From Myxococcus landrumus (GTDB lineage: Bacteria > Myxococcota > Myxococcia > Myxococcales > Myxococcaceae), in the NCBI RefSeq assembly GCF_017301635.1, contig NZ_CP071091.1, positions 9,416,501-9,480,500 on the forward strand: DNA of 64,000 nt, given 5' to 3'. The notes under the pieces were generated by a model, which did not search any database, had not been told where the DNA came from, and saw only the letters and a list, made by a program, of their open reading frames with translations. Shown piece after piece: positions 14,997 to 24,823 of this stretch; position 1 is the first letter of the stretch; each line of letters starts with the position of its first letter. The position numbers and the translations under genes were made by a program.

Positions 14997-17900
14997 ATGG
15001 CGAAACTACCGACCCGCATCTCTGAGCTACCCACCGTCAAGCTCGCCTATCTCGCGAGTCAGCTCCGCGCCAAGAAGGAGCTCCTGGCCGCGGAGCCCAT
15101 CGCCGTCATCGGCATGTCGTGCCGCTTCCCTGGTGGCGGAGAGCTGCCGGAGACCTTCTGGGAGGTGTTGCGCGACGGAAGGGACACCACGCGCGAGGTG
15201 CCACCCGAGCGCTGGAACATCGACGACGTCTACGACCCCACGCCGGGGACCCACGGCAAGGTCTACACCCGGCGCGGCGCTTTCATCGAGAACGTCGACC
15301 TGTTCGAGCCCTCGTTCTTCGGCATCGCCCCGCGCGACGCGAAGTTCATGGACCCGCAGCAGCGCATGCTGCTGGAGGAGTGTTGGCGGGCGCTGGAGCG
15401 CGCGGGCATTCCTCCCTCGGGGCTGGCCGGGAGCCGGACCGGCATCTTCGTGGGGCTGATGCACAACGACTACAACGTGCTCGGCATCAGCGCCGACGTG
15501 GAGATCTCCTCCTCGTCGCTCAACTATCCCTCGATGGCGGCCGGGCGCATCTCCCACACCCTGGGGTTCCAGGGGCCCGCGCTCACCGTGGACACCGCGT
15601 GTTCTTCCTCCGCGGTCACCGTCCACCTCGCGTGTCAGAGCCTGCGCAACGACGAGAGTGACATGGCGCTCGCGGGGGGCGTCAGCCTGTGCCTGTCGCC
15701 CGTCACCCTGATGGTCGAGTGCCAGAACCGGATGCTGTCCGCCGATGGCCGCTGCAAGGCCTTCGACGCGTCCGCGGATGGGTTCGCGCGCGGGGAAGGG
15801 TGCGGAATGGTCGTGCTCAAGCGCCTGTCGGATGCGCTGGCGCATGGCGACCCGATTCTCGGCGTCATCCGGGGCTCGGCGCTCAACCACGACGGCCGCA
15901 GCAGTGGCCTGATGGTTCCGAACGGGCGCGCACAGGAGCGCGTCATCCGGATGGCGCTGGAGGGCTGCGGTGTGGAGCCCGACCAGGTCAGCTACATCGA
16001 GGCCCACGGTACGGGGACCGCGCTCGGCGACCCCATCGAGATGGAGGCGCTCCGGTCCGTCTTTGGCCGCAAGTCCACGCGAAGCGCTCCGCTGTTCGTG
16101 GGCTCCGTGAAGACGAACATCGGACACCTGGAGGCCGCGGCTGGAATCGCCGGACTCATCAAGGTGCTGCTGTCCCTCCAGAACGAAGCCATCCCGTCGC
16201 ATCTCCACTTCGAGCGGCCGAACCCGAACATCCGCTGGGACGACCTGCCGGTGGTCATCCCCACGGAGCTGCGGCCCTGGCCGAGGGGAGAACAGCGGCG
16301 GCTCGCGGGACTCAGCAGCTTTGGCTTCAGCGGCACCAACGTGCACATCGTGGTGGAGGAGGCCCCCGTGTTGCCTCGTCCGCCCGTGGAGCGCGAGCGT
16401 CCCGTCCACCTGCTGACCCTGTCGGCGAAGACGGAGGCGGCCCTCGACGCGCTGGTGGAGGCACACGCGTCGGCGCTGCCGGACGACGGCGTGCCACTGG
16501 GAGATTGGTGCTTCACGGCCAACGTCGGCCGCTCCCACTTCGAGCATCGCGCGGCCATCACGGGTGCCACGGTGGCCGAGCTCCGGATGGGACTGTCACG
16601 CCTGCTCGCCGAGAAGCCGCGTTCCCAGCGTGAGCCACGAAGGGGGACGGAGCTCCCGAAGCCCGTCTTCCTCTTCACGGGGCAGGGCGCGCTCAACCCC
16701 GGGACGGGGCGCGAGCTCGCCGAGACGTGGCCCGCGTTCCGCGAAGCCCTGCGGCGCTGTTCGAGCGCTCTCGAAGGACTGCTTGAGCCTCGGCTCGAGG
16801 ACATCCTGCATGGGGAGTCCTCCGCGGCCCTGCTCGCGGATACGCGCCACGCCCAGCCCGCGCTCGTGGCGCTGGAGTACGCGCTGGCGGAGCTGTGGGC
16901 TTCATGGGGCATCGTGCCGGGCGCCGTCGTCGGGCACAGCCTGGGCGAGTATGCGGCGGCCGTGGTCGCGGGAGTCCTCTCCATCGAGGACGCGCTGAAG
17001 CGGGTCGTCGAGCGCGCCCGGCTCATCCATGAGGCCCCGGGCGAGGGGGCGATGCTGGCCGTCAATGCCTCCCTGGAGGCGCTCGCGCCCGTGGTGGCTC
17101 CCTTCTCTCCGCGCGTCTGCCTCGCGGCGGTCAACGGTCCCGAGGATGTGGTCCTCTCGGGTGACAGCACGGCGCTCGCCGAAGTCGCGGCGACGCTCGC
17201 GGGGAAGGGCCTCACCTGCAAGCGGCTTCCCGTCTCCCTGGCCTTCCACTCGTCGCTCATGGACCCGGTGGTGGCTCCCTTCGAAGCGGGGTTCGAGGGC
17301 ATCACGCTCTCTGTGCCGCGAGTCCCCTTTGTCTCCTCGCTGGAAGGAAGGCTCGTCTCGGAAGAGCTGACCCGGCCGGGCTACTGGGGCCGTCACCTCC
17401 GCGAGCCCGTTGCCTTCGCCTCGGCGCTGGAGGTGCTGCGCGGGCAGATGCATCGGACCTTTCTCGAGGTGGGGCCCGCTCCCATCCTCGCGGGCATTGG
17501 CCGGCGCCTGTTCCAGGACGCGGAGGAGCTGTGCTGGCTTCCGAGCCTGCGCGCTTCATCTGGAGAGACGGCGCAGGTGCTCTCCACGCTGGGCTCGCTC
17601 TACGCGCGAGGCTTCGACGTGGACTGGGCCGCGTTCGATGCGCCCTTCGAGCGGCGCGCGGCCACGCTGCCGACGTATCCCTTCCGCCGGGAGCGCTACT
17701 GGCTCGACACCCAGTCAGAGGGCCTGATGGGGAAGCAGCGGGTGTCGAGCGACAAGGTCCATCCGCTCGTGGGGGCACCGTTGGCCCTGGCGGGAACGAA
17801 GACGCTGCGCTTCACGTCGCGCCTGAGTGCCTCCGAGCCCTCGTTCATCGCGGACCACCGGGTCTTCGGCACGACGATACTGCCAGCCGCTTGCTACGCG

Positions 17901-20507
17901 GAGATGGCGCTCGGGGCCGCGCGCGTCGGTGCCCGGTCCGAGTCTCTGTTCGAGCTGAGCTCCGTCGAGCTGGAGCGTCCGTTCGTGCTCGGCGAAGGCG
18001 AGGCGCATGACGTCCAGACGGTGCTGACGCCGGAGGCGGGGCGCACGCACTTTGAAATCTATGGCCAGGGCGCGGCGGGGCCTGACCAGGACTGGGTGCG
18101 TCTGGCCCATGGTTACGTCACCGAGCATCGCGCGTCCGTGCGGCCGGTGGAGCTGGCCTCCGAGCTGTTCTCGCGCTTCTCGCCGCCACGGTCCGCGCAG
18201 CCGCTGTTCGAGCTGATGGCCCGACACGGAATCGAGTACGGCCCGTCGTTCCGCGCCATCGAGTCGCTGCGGTTCGGGCCCAACGCGTGCCTCGCCCACC
18301 TCCGGCTTCACGACAGCCAGGTGGTCGGAATGGGCGCGTACCAGTTGCACCCCCTGCTCCTCGACGCCTGCTTCCAGACGGCCGCGGCCCTGTTCATGGA
18401 GGAGGCGAAGGAAGGGCAAGCCCATCGGCAGCGCATGCCCATCGGCATCGAGCGCCTGCGCTGGTTCAAGAAGCCCGGGGCCAGCGTCTGGGTGCATGCG
18501 CGCCATGACGGTCGCGTCACCGCCACCGATGAGCTGATGAGCTGTGACCTGCGCGTCCTCGGAGAAGAAGGAGAGGTCATCGCCGAGGTCCAGGGACTGC
18601 TGTTGAAGCAGAGCGACCGTCGGGCGCTGATGACTTCGTTCTCGGACTCCACGCGGGAGCTGCTCTTCGAGCTGGCGTGGCGGGAACAGGTGGCGGCTCG
18701 GATGAAGAGCCCACTCCCGCTCCTGTCGGGCCGCTGGCTGCTGCTCGCGGACTCCGGTGGCGCCGCGCAAGCCCTGAAGGCGCAGGTGCAACGGCATGGC
18801 GGAAGCTGTGAGGTCGTGACCCCGGGGCTCGGCTACGAGCGCTCCGAGCCGGGCCACACCCGCCTCGACCCGAGCGACGCGGAGGGCTTCAGCCGGCTCT
18901 TCACGGAGCTGTCCACGGAAGGCGCCGCGCCGACGACGGTCGTGTGTCTCTGGGGCCTGGACGAACCCAGGGCCGAGGCGCTCTCCCCGGAGTCGCTGTC
19001 GGGGACCACCTCGCGGAGCGCGGCCGGGGTGCTCCACCTCGTCCAGGCGATGGCGCGTGCGACCTGGGCGCAGAAGCCCGTGCTGTGGCTGGTGACCCGA
19101 GGGGCCCTCTCCGTGGCGCCAGGAGACGCCGTGGCGGGGCTCGCGCAGTCGACGCTGTGGGGGCTCTGTCGCGCCGCCGCCATCGAGCATCCGGAGCTGA
19201 GCTGCCGGATGGTGGACCTGGACGACAGCGAGGACGCGGCCGCGCAGTGGGTCGAGAAACTGGCCCAGGTGCCGGGCGAGAACCTGCTCGCGCTGCGAGG
19301 CTCCCGACTCTTCGCCGCGAGGCTCGCGAGGCCCGGTGCGCTGTCGAGCCGCGCCAGTCCCGTGTCCATCCAGCCGGAGGGCGCGTACCTCATCACGGGA
19401 GGGCTGGGCGCGCTGGGCCTTGCCACCGCCGCCTGGCTCGTGGAGGCGGGGGCTCGCCAACTGGTCCTGATGGGACGGGGCGCGCCCGGAGACGAAGCGA
19501 AGGCCCGGCTCGAGGACCTGCGCGCCCGTGGCTGCGACGTCACGGTGGTGCGTGGCGATGTCTCGCGCCTGGAGGACGTGCGGCGTGTCGTCGAGGACCT
19601 CTCCGCGAGCGGCTGGCGGCTGCGCGGCGTCTTCCACACGGCGGGCGTGCTGGAGGATGGCGTGTTCCTGCGACAGGACCGGGAACGGCTGGCGCGGGTG
19701 TTCGCGCCCAAGGTGCTGGGGGCGTGGAGCCTGCACCAGGCCACCGAGGGGCTTCCGCTCGACCTCTTCGTCCTGTACTCGTCCGCCGCGTCGCTCGTCG
19801 GTGTCGCGGGGCAGGCCAACTATGTCGCCGCCAACACCTTCCTCGACGCGCTCGCGCACCATCGCCGCGCGAAGGGCTTGCCCGCGCTCAGCATCAACTG
19901 GGGGCGCTGGTCCGGTGGCGGCATGGCGGAGAAGGGCCGTGCGCAGGGACGCACGCCGTCGTCGGACGCCACCAGCCTCTCGCCGCAGCGGGCGTTGAGG
20001 ATTCTCGAGGAGCTGCTGGGCAGGGACTTCGCGCAGGTGGGCGTGGTGCCCGTCAACCTCTCCTCGCGGGAGGCCATGCCCTCGGCGGGACATGGTCCGT
20101 TGTTCTCCGAGCTGGTGACGCAGGAGCAGGCCCGCTCGGTCAGCACGACGCGATTGGTGGAGCTGCTGGAGGAGTTCAAGCGCTCGGATGGAACGCGCAG
20201 GCGTGGGCTCTTGATGCACTACTTCCAGGGCCGGCTGGCGGCCCTGCTGGGCTTCCCTCCAGAGCACGAGATGCTCCAGCGGACCATCTCCCTGAACGAG
20301 ATGGGGCTCGATTCGCTGCGCGCCGTCGAGCTGAAGAACCGCATGGGCCGTGAGCTGGGCGTCGACCTGCCCCTGGCCCGCTTCATCGATGGGACCGGCA
20401 TCGCCGGAATCGTGGAGGTGATGCACGAGCAGCTCGAGCTCAGCGAGCTGCTCTCACGAGTCCCTGTCGCGGGCGCCCAGGCCGAACTCGAGGAGCTGAC
20501 GCTATGA
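14997..20507 (+). CDS. Type I PKS module KS-AT-DH-KR-ACP
   Basis: A 1836-residue single module. The N-terminus (ISELPTVKLAYLA...) is a docking segment closely resembling that of the KS-AT protein at 38060. KS has C202; AT has S648 in GHSLG with LAFHS, closest to malonyl type; DH has H954 and D1123-ACF-Q1127, both motifs intact; KR has an intact glycine-rich NADPH site (TGGLGALGL), Y1609 and the LED variant of the LDD motif; ACP has S1773 in GLDSL. All reductive residues needed for one alkene are present. It lies seven bases after the previous gene and overlaps the NRPS start by four bases, so it probably feeds the downstream NRPS. Malonyl specificity is inferred from motifs only. Confidence 0.94.
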   Translation: MAKLPTRISELPTVKLAYLASQLRAKKELLAAEPIAVIGMSCRFPGGGELPETFWEVLRDGRDTTREVPPERWNIDDVYDPTPGTHGKVYTRRGAFIENVDLFEPSFFGIAPRDAKFMDPQQRMLLEECWRALERAGIPPSGLAGSRTGIFVGLMHNDYNVLGISADVEISSSSLNYPSMAAGRISHTLGFQGPALTVDTACSSSAVTVHLACQSLRNDESDMALAGGVSLCLSPVTLMVECQNRMLSADGRCKAFDASADGFARGEGCGMVVLKRLSDALAHGDPILGVIRGSALNHDGRSSGLMVPNGRAQERVIRMALEGCGVEPDQVSYIEAHGTGTALGDPIEMEALRSVFGRKSTRSAPLFVGSVKTNIGHLEAAAGIAGLIKVLLSLQNEAIPSHLHFERPNPNIRWDDLPVVIPTELRPWPRGEQRRLAGLSSFGFSGTNVHIVVEEAPVLPRPPVERERPVHLLTLSAKTEAALDALVEAHASALPDDGVPLGDWCFTANVGRSHFEHRAAITGATVAELRMGLSRLLAEKPRSQREPRRGTELPKPVFLFTGQGALNPGTGRELAETWPAFREALRRCSSALEGLLEPRLEDILHGESSAALLADTRHAQPALVALEYALAELWASWGIVPGAVVGHSLGEYAAAVVAGVLSIEDALKRVVERARLIHEAPGEGAMLAVNASLEALAPVVAPFSPRVCLAAVNGPEDVVLSGDSTALAEVAATLAGKGLTCKRLPVSLAFHSSLMDPVVAPFEAGFEGITLSVPRVPFVSSLEGRLVSEELTRPGYWGRHLREPVAFASALEVLRGQMHRTFLEVGPAPILAGIGRRLFQDAEELCWLPSLRASSGETAQVLSTLGSLYARGFDVDWAAFDAPFERRAATLPTYPFRRERYWLDTQSEGLMGKQRVSSDKVHPLVGAPLALAGTKTLRFTSRLSASEPSFIADHRVFGTTILPAACYAEMALGAARVGARSESLFELSSVELERPFVLGEGEAHDVQTVLTPEAGRTHFEIYGQGAAGPDQDWVRLAHGYVTEHRASVRPVELASELFSRFSPPRSAQPLFELMARHGIEYGPSFRAIESLRFGPNACLAHLRLHDSQVVGMGAYQLHPLLLDACFQTAAALFMEEAKEGQAHRQRMPIGIERLRWFKKPGASVWVHARHDGRVTATDELMSCDLRVLGEEGEVIAEVQGLLLKQSDRRALMTSFSDSTRELLFELAWREQVAARMKSPLPLLSGRWLLLADSGGAAQALKAQVQRHGGSCEVVTPGLGYERSEPGHTRLDPSDAEGFSRLFTELSTEGAAPTTVVCLWGLDEPRAEALSPESLSGTTSRSAAGVLHLVQAMARATWAQKPVLWLVTRGALSVAPGDAVAGLAQSTLWGLCRAAAIEHPELSCRMVDLDDSEDAAAQWVEKLAQVPGENLLALRGSRLFAARLARPGALSSRASPVSIQPEGAYLITGGLGALGLATAAWLVEAGARQLVLMGRGAPGDEAKARLEDLRARGCDVTVVRGDVSRLEDVRRVVEDLSASGWRLRGVFHTAGVLEDGVFLRQDRERLARVFAPKVLGAWSLHQATEGLPLDLFVLYSSAASLVGVAGQANYVAANTFLDALAHHRRAKGLPALSINWGRWSGGGMAEKGRAQGRTPSSDATSLSPQRALRILEELLGRDFAQVGVVPVNLSSREAMPSAGHGPLFSELVTQEQARSVSTTRLVELLEEFKRSDGTRRRGLLMHYFQGRLAALLGFPPEHEMLQRTISLNEMGLDSLRAVELKNRMGRELGVDLPLARFIDGTGIAGIVEVMHEQLELSELLSRVPVAGAQAELEELTL

Positions 20508-23500
20508 AGATGGGGGAGCTGCTCGCCGAGCTGAATCGACGAGGCCTGGAGGTCTGGGCGGAAGGGGAGAACCTCAAGCTCCGGGGCCCGAAGGGGGCCG
20601 CGGGCGAGGAGCTGCGCAACCTGCTCGCCGGACACAAGCAGGAGCTGCTGACGCTGCTGCGCGAGCGCCACCGGGCGAACGAGGAGCGCCCCATCACGCC
20701 CGTGGCTCGCACGGGGCCCGCGCCGCTGTCCTACGGGCAGCAGCGGTTGTGGTTTCTCGACCGCCTGGAGCCCGGCGGTACCGCCTACAACCTGGTCATG
20801 CCCCTGCGCGTCGAGGGGCACCTGGACCCCGTGCTCCTGGAGCGCTGCTTCGTCGAAATCCTCCGGCGCCACGAAATCCTCCGCACGCGCTACGCCGAAC
20901 AGGCGGGCGTTCCCGTTCAAATCGTCGACCCCGAGCCTCGGCTCGAGTTCGTGGTGCTGGACGAGATGGAGGTGTTCGCCCATTCGCCCGGGGGAACGGA
21001 GGAGTTCCTCCGCCGCGAAGGAGAGCGGCCCTTCGACTTGTCCGAGGGACCGCTGACCCGGGTCCTCGTGGTCGACCGGGGAGCGAAGGGCCAGTTCATC
21101 CAGGTCTGCCTGCATCACATCTCGGCGGATATCTGGGCGCGCGGCATCCTCATGCGCGAGCTGATGGTCCTCTACACGGCCTTCGCCCAGGGGCGAGCTT
21201 CTCCGCTTCCTCCGTTGCCGCTCCAGTACTCCGACTTCGCCATCTGGCAGCGGAGCCACCTGCAAGGTGACGTGCGCCGAGACCTGGTGGAGGCCTGGAG
21301 GCGGCGGCTCGCGGGGATGCCACCCTTGCTGGAGCTTCCCTCGGACCGTCCGCGTCCTCGCGTGCAGACCTATGCCGGAGGCGAGGTCCGCTTCGAGGTG
21401 GGGCCCGCGCTGACCGAGGCCCTCAAGGCGCTGAGCCATTCAGCCAACGCGACGCCCTTCATGGGCATGCTGGCCGCCTTCTTCGTCTTGCTGCACCGCC
21501 TCACCGGACGCGAGGACCTGGTCGTCGGCGCCAACGCCATCAACCGGACCCGCCCCGAGCTGGAGCCCCTGGTGGGGTTCTTCGTCGACAACCTGGTGAT
21601 GCGGGTGGACCTCGGCGGGGCACCGGGGTTTGCCACCGTGGTGAAGCGCGTCCGGGAAGTGGTCCTGGAGTCCTTCGCGCACCAGGACCTGCCCTTCGAC
21701 CTCCTGGTCGAGGAGCTGAAGCCCGCGAGGAACCCTGGCTACAACCCGCTCTTCCAGGCCGTGTTCTCCTACGCGCGCGCGGTGGAGGGGCTGCCGGACC
21801 CGGCCGGGATGAAGATTGTCCCCCTCGAGTTCGAGACGACCTCCTCGCGCTTCGACCTCAACCTCTTCGTGGACGACTCCTCGGACCGGCTCACGGTCCG
21901 GTTCGTGTTCAACCGGGACCTCTTCGACCGGAGCACGATTCAGCACTACGTCGACTGCTTCCAGGTGCTGCTCCAGGGACTCCTCACCGAGCCCCAGCGG
22001 CCGGTGGCGGACCTGCCCGTCCTCCCGATGGCAGACCGGGAGCGGGTGCTCCTGAAGTGGAACGACACCCGCGCGCAAGACGCCGGCGCGCCGTGTCTGC
22101 ACGAGCTCATCGAGGCCCGCGCGGCGCGGACCCCGGATGCGTGTGCGCTCGTCATGGGGGACTGGGAGCTGACCTATGGCGAGCTGGACCAGCGCAGCGA
22201 CCGCCTCGCCGTGACGCTGCAGGCCCGAGGCGTGGGCCCGGAGACGCTGGTGGGCATCTGCATGGAGCGCTCCCCCCTGCTGGTGGTGAGCCTGCTCGCG
22301 GTGCTCAAGGCCGGCGGCGCGTTCCTCGCGCTCGACCCGGACGAGCCTCCCGCGCGACTGCGGCGCATCGTGAGTGACGCCCGTCCCCGGCTGCTGCTCA
22401 CGTCGAGCGCGCCGATGGAGCTGGAGTTCCCCGAAGCGAAGGTGCTCCCGGTGGACGAGGCGTGCGAGCGCTTCCCGGATGTCATCGGCAAGCGTCTGCG
22501 CAGGGACGTCCGCCCCGAGCACCTGGCCTATGTCCTCTACACCTCCGGCTCGACGGGACAGCCGAAGGGCACGGAAATCACCCACCGGAGCATCGTCAAC
22601 TACCTGAAGTGGAGCGTGGAGACGTACCGGCTCCATGAGGGCACGGGGAGCCCGGTGCTCGGCTCCATCAGCTTCGATGGCACGCTGACGAGCCTCTTCG
22701 CTCCACTCCTCGCGGGACGTGCGTTGTTCCTGCTGCCCCGAGGCCAGGAGCTGGACCTGTTGTCCTCGCGCGACTACCCGGAGCGGGGCTTCAGCTTCAT
22801 CAAGCTGACGCCCTCGCATCTGCGCGCGTTCGACGGCCTGGGGCGGCTGCGGGAGGTGCTGGAGCGGACTCACGCCGTGGTGCTCGGCGGCGAGGGCCTG
22901 AACGGCGGGGACCTGGAGACGTGGCGCGAGCAGCGGCTCACCGCGCGCATCATCAACGAGTACGGCCCGACCGAGGCCGCCGTCGCGTGCTGCTTCCACG
23001 AGGTGTCACCCGATGGCGCCCCGCTCCCCGAGCGGATTCCCATCGGAAAGCCCATCACCCACACCGCGCTGTATGTCCTGGACCGGCGAGGGCACCCGGT
23101 GCCCATCGGCGTGCCGGGAGAGCTGCACATCGGTGGAGTGGGGCTGGCCCGGGGCTACCTTCGGCGTCCCGACCTGACGGCCGAGCGCTTCGTGCCGAAC
23201 CCCTTCGCGCGCCCAGGCTCCAGCCAGGAGGGAACGCGGCTCTATCGCACGGGAGACCTCGCTCGATATCTCTCCGACGGCACCCTCGAGTTCCTGGGGC
23301 GGCTGGATGACCAGCTCAAGATTCGCGGCCACCGCGTCGAGTCCGGAGAAGTCGAGGCGGCGCTGGCCCGTCACCCGCGCGTTGTTCACGCCGCCGTGGT
23401 GTTGCAGCGGGTCCCTGGGCTGGAGCCCCGCCTCGTCGCCTACGTCCAGCCTTCGGAGCCCGGCGGGGAGTCGCTGGAGGTCGCGCTGCGCGAGTCCCTC

Positions 23501-24823
23501 CAGTCCCAGCTCCCCGAGTTCATGCGGCCGTCGGCCTACGTCATCCTGGACGCGCTGCCGCTCACGTCCAGCGGCAAGGTGGACCGCAAGGCGCTGCCCT
23601 CGCCGCCTTCCGGGAGACGGGAGCGCGGGCTCGCGCCGCGCAACGCCGCGGGGCTGACCGACACGGAGCGGAAGCTCCAGGGTCTCTTCAGCGAGCTGCT
23701 GGGGCTGGGGGATGTGCCGCCCGACCAGAGCTTCTTCGACCTGGGAGGGCACTCGCTGCTGGCCATCACGCTCATCGCGCGCATCCGGGGCCTCTTGAGC
23801 GTGGAGGTCCCGCTCAACGAGGTGTTCGAGCGGCCCTCGGTGGAGGGGCTGGCGCAGTGGATTGATTCACAGGCCGGAGCCTTGGCGCCGAGGTTGCCCG
23901 ATGGCGTGGTGGCGCTGAAGCCGCGAGGGGCGCGAGGACACCACCCGCCGCTGTTCATGGCCCCGCCCTCCGCGGGCAACCCCGCCGTCTACGTCACCCT
24001 CTCCCGGCACCTGAGCGCGGGGCAGCCCGTCTTCGGCTTCGAGATGCCGGGACTGATGGACAACAGCACGCCCTACGGCACGGTCGAGGAGACCGCGACG
24101 CACTACGTGGACGTGATGCGCAAGCTCCAGCCGCGAGGGCCCTACCACCTCGCGGGCTGGTCCTACGGCGGCATCATCGTGTGCGAGATGGCGCGCCAAC
24201 TCGAGGCCCAGGGCGAGCACGTCGCGTTGCTCGGCTTGATTGATGGCGCCTCGCTGGACCGCAAGGCCGCGCAGGACAGCCAGGACCTTCGCGAGGCGGT
24301 CTCCACCGGCTCGCAGTTGGTGAAGGTGCTGGCGGAGACGCCGCTGCCGAAGGACTACGCGAGCTTGAGGTTGGTGGGGGAGTGGATGGGCATCAGCCTG
24401 CCCGAAGTGCCCCGGGACCTCTGGCGCAAGGACTCACTCGGAAGGCGCACCTACCTGCGAAGATTCCTGAAGGACGTGGCGCGCTCGGTCCGCAACATGA
24501 TGGCCACGCTCCGCGCCGAGCGCTCCTACACCTTCTCCGCATACGGCGGCCGAGCCACGCTCTTCCGGGCGGCGCCTCCCAGCGAAGGAAGGGATTCACT
24601 CGTCGACAGTGTGCGAAGATTCGCCCTGGGCGGCGTGCAAGTCATTGCCGTTCCTGGCAATCACATGACACTCGTCCTGGACGAGAAGCACGTCGCGGTG
24701 CTGGCGGTTCAGCTCCAGCGCTGCCTGGACGCGGCCGTGTCAGGACTGGCTCTTGAGGAACCCCCGCGGGCGCTCTTGTCCGCGAGTGGGGAGAACACGC
24801 AGTTCTCGAAGGAGGTCGCGTGA
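20504..24823 (+). CDS. NRPS termination module: docking-C-A-PCP-TE, asparagine predicted
   Basis: Residues 1-60 are a TubC-like docking domain, followed by condensation (about 68-505), adenylation (510-1035), PCP (S1084 in GGHSL) and thioesterase (S1220 in GWSYGG). It should join a polyketide acid to an amino acid and release the product. The pocket read by hand is D725, G726, T729, K767, V793, G795, E819, V827, A828, plus the A10 Lys. This is very close to the established Asn code (DLTKLGEVGK / DLTKVGEVGK), so asparagine is the best guess. The C-domain motif reads HHISADIW: the catalytic second His (205) and D209 are present but the usual Gly after Asp is Ile210. The TE places chain release here although more PKS genes follow, so the operon is not colinear. 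The stop overlaps the patatin start by one base (TGATG). Confidence 0.94.
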   Translation: MKMGELLAELNRRGLEVWAEGENLKLRGPKGAAGEELRNLLAGHKQELLTLLRERHRANEERPITPVARTGPAPLSYGQQRLWFLDRLEPGGTAYNLVMPLRVEGHLDPVLLERCFVEILRRHEILRTRYAEQAGVPVQIVDPEPRLEFVVLDEMEVFAHSPGGTEEFLRREGERPFDLSEGPLTRVLVVDRGAKGQFIQVCLHHISADIWARGILMRELMVLYTAFAQGRASPLPPLPLQYSDFAIWQRSHLQGDVRRDLVEAWRRRLAGMPPLLELPSDRPRPRVQTYAGGEVRFEVGPALTEALKALSHSANATPFMGMLAAFFVLLHRLTGREDLVVGANAINRTRPELEPLVGFFVDNLVMRVDLGGAPGFATVVKRVREVVLESFAHQDLPFDLLVEELKPARNPGYNPLFQAVFSYARAVEGLPDPAGMKIVPLEFETTSSRFDLNLFVDDSSDRLTVRFVFNRDLFDRSTIQHYVDCFQVLLQGLLTEPQRPVADLPVLPMADRERVLLKWNDTRAQDAGAPCLHELIEARAARTPDACALVMGDWELTYGELDQRSDRLAVTLQARGVGPETLVGICMERSPLLVVSLLAVLKAGGAFLALDPDEPPARLRRIVSDARPRLLLTSSAPMELEFPEAKVLPVDEACERFPDVIGKRLRRDVRPEHLAYVLYTSGSTGQPKGTEITHRSIVNYLKWSVETYRLHEGTGSPVLGSISFDGTLTSLFAPLLAGRALFLLPRGQELDLLSSRDYPERGFSFIKLTPSHLRAFDGLGRLREVLERTHAVVLGGEGLNGGDLETWREQRLTARIINEYGPTEAAVACCFHEVSPDGAPLPERIPIGKPITHTALYVLDRRGHPVPIGVPGELHIGGVGLARGYLRRPDLTAERFVPNPFARPGSSQEGTRLYRTGDLARYLSDGTLEFLGRLDDQLKIRGHRVESGEVEAALARHPRVVHAAVVLQRVPGLEPRLVAYVQPSEPGGESLEVALRESLQSQLPEFMRPSAYVILDALPLTSSGKVDRKALPSPPSGRRERGLAPRNAAGLTDTERKLQGLFSELLGLGDVPPDQSFFDLGGHSLLAITLIARIRGLLSVEVPLNEVFERPSVEGLAQWIDSQAGALAPRLPDGVVALKPRGARGHHPPLFMAPPSAGNPAVYVTLSRHLSAGQPVFGFEMPGLMDNSTPYGTVEETATHYVDVMRKLQPRGPYHLAGWSYGGIIVCEMARQLEAQGEHVALLGLIDGASLDRKAAQDSQDLREAVSTGSQLVKVLAETPLPKDYASLRLVGEWMGISLPEVPRDLWRKDSLGRRTYLRRFLKDVARSVRNMMATLRAERSYTFSAYGGRATLFRAAPPSEGRDSLVDSVRRFALGGVQVIAVPGNHMTLVLDEKHVAVLAVQLQRCLDAAVSGLALEEPPRALLSASGENTQFSKEVA

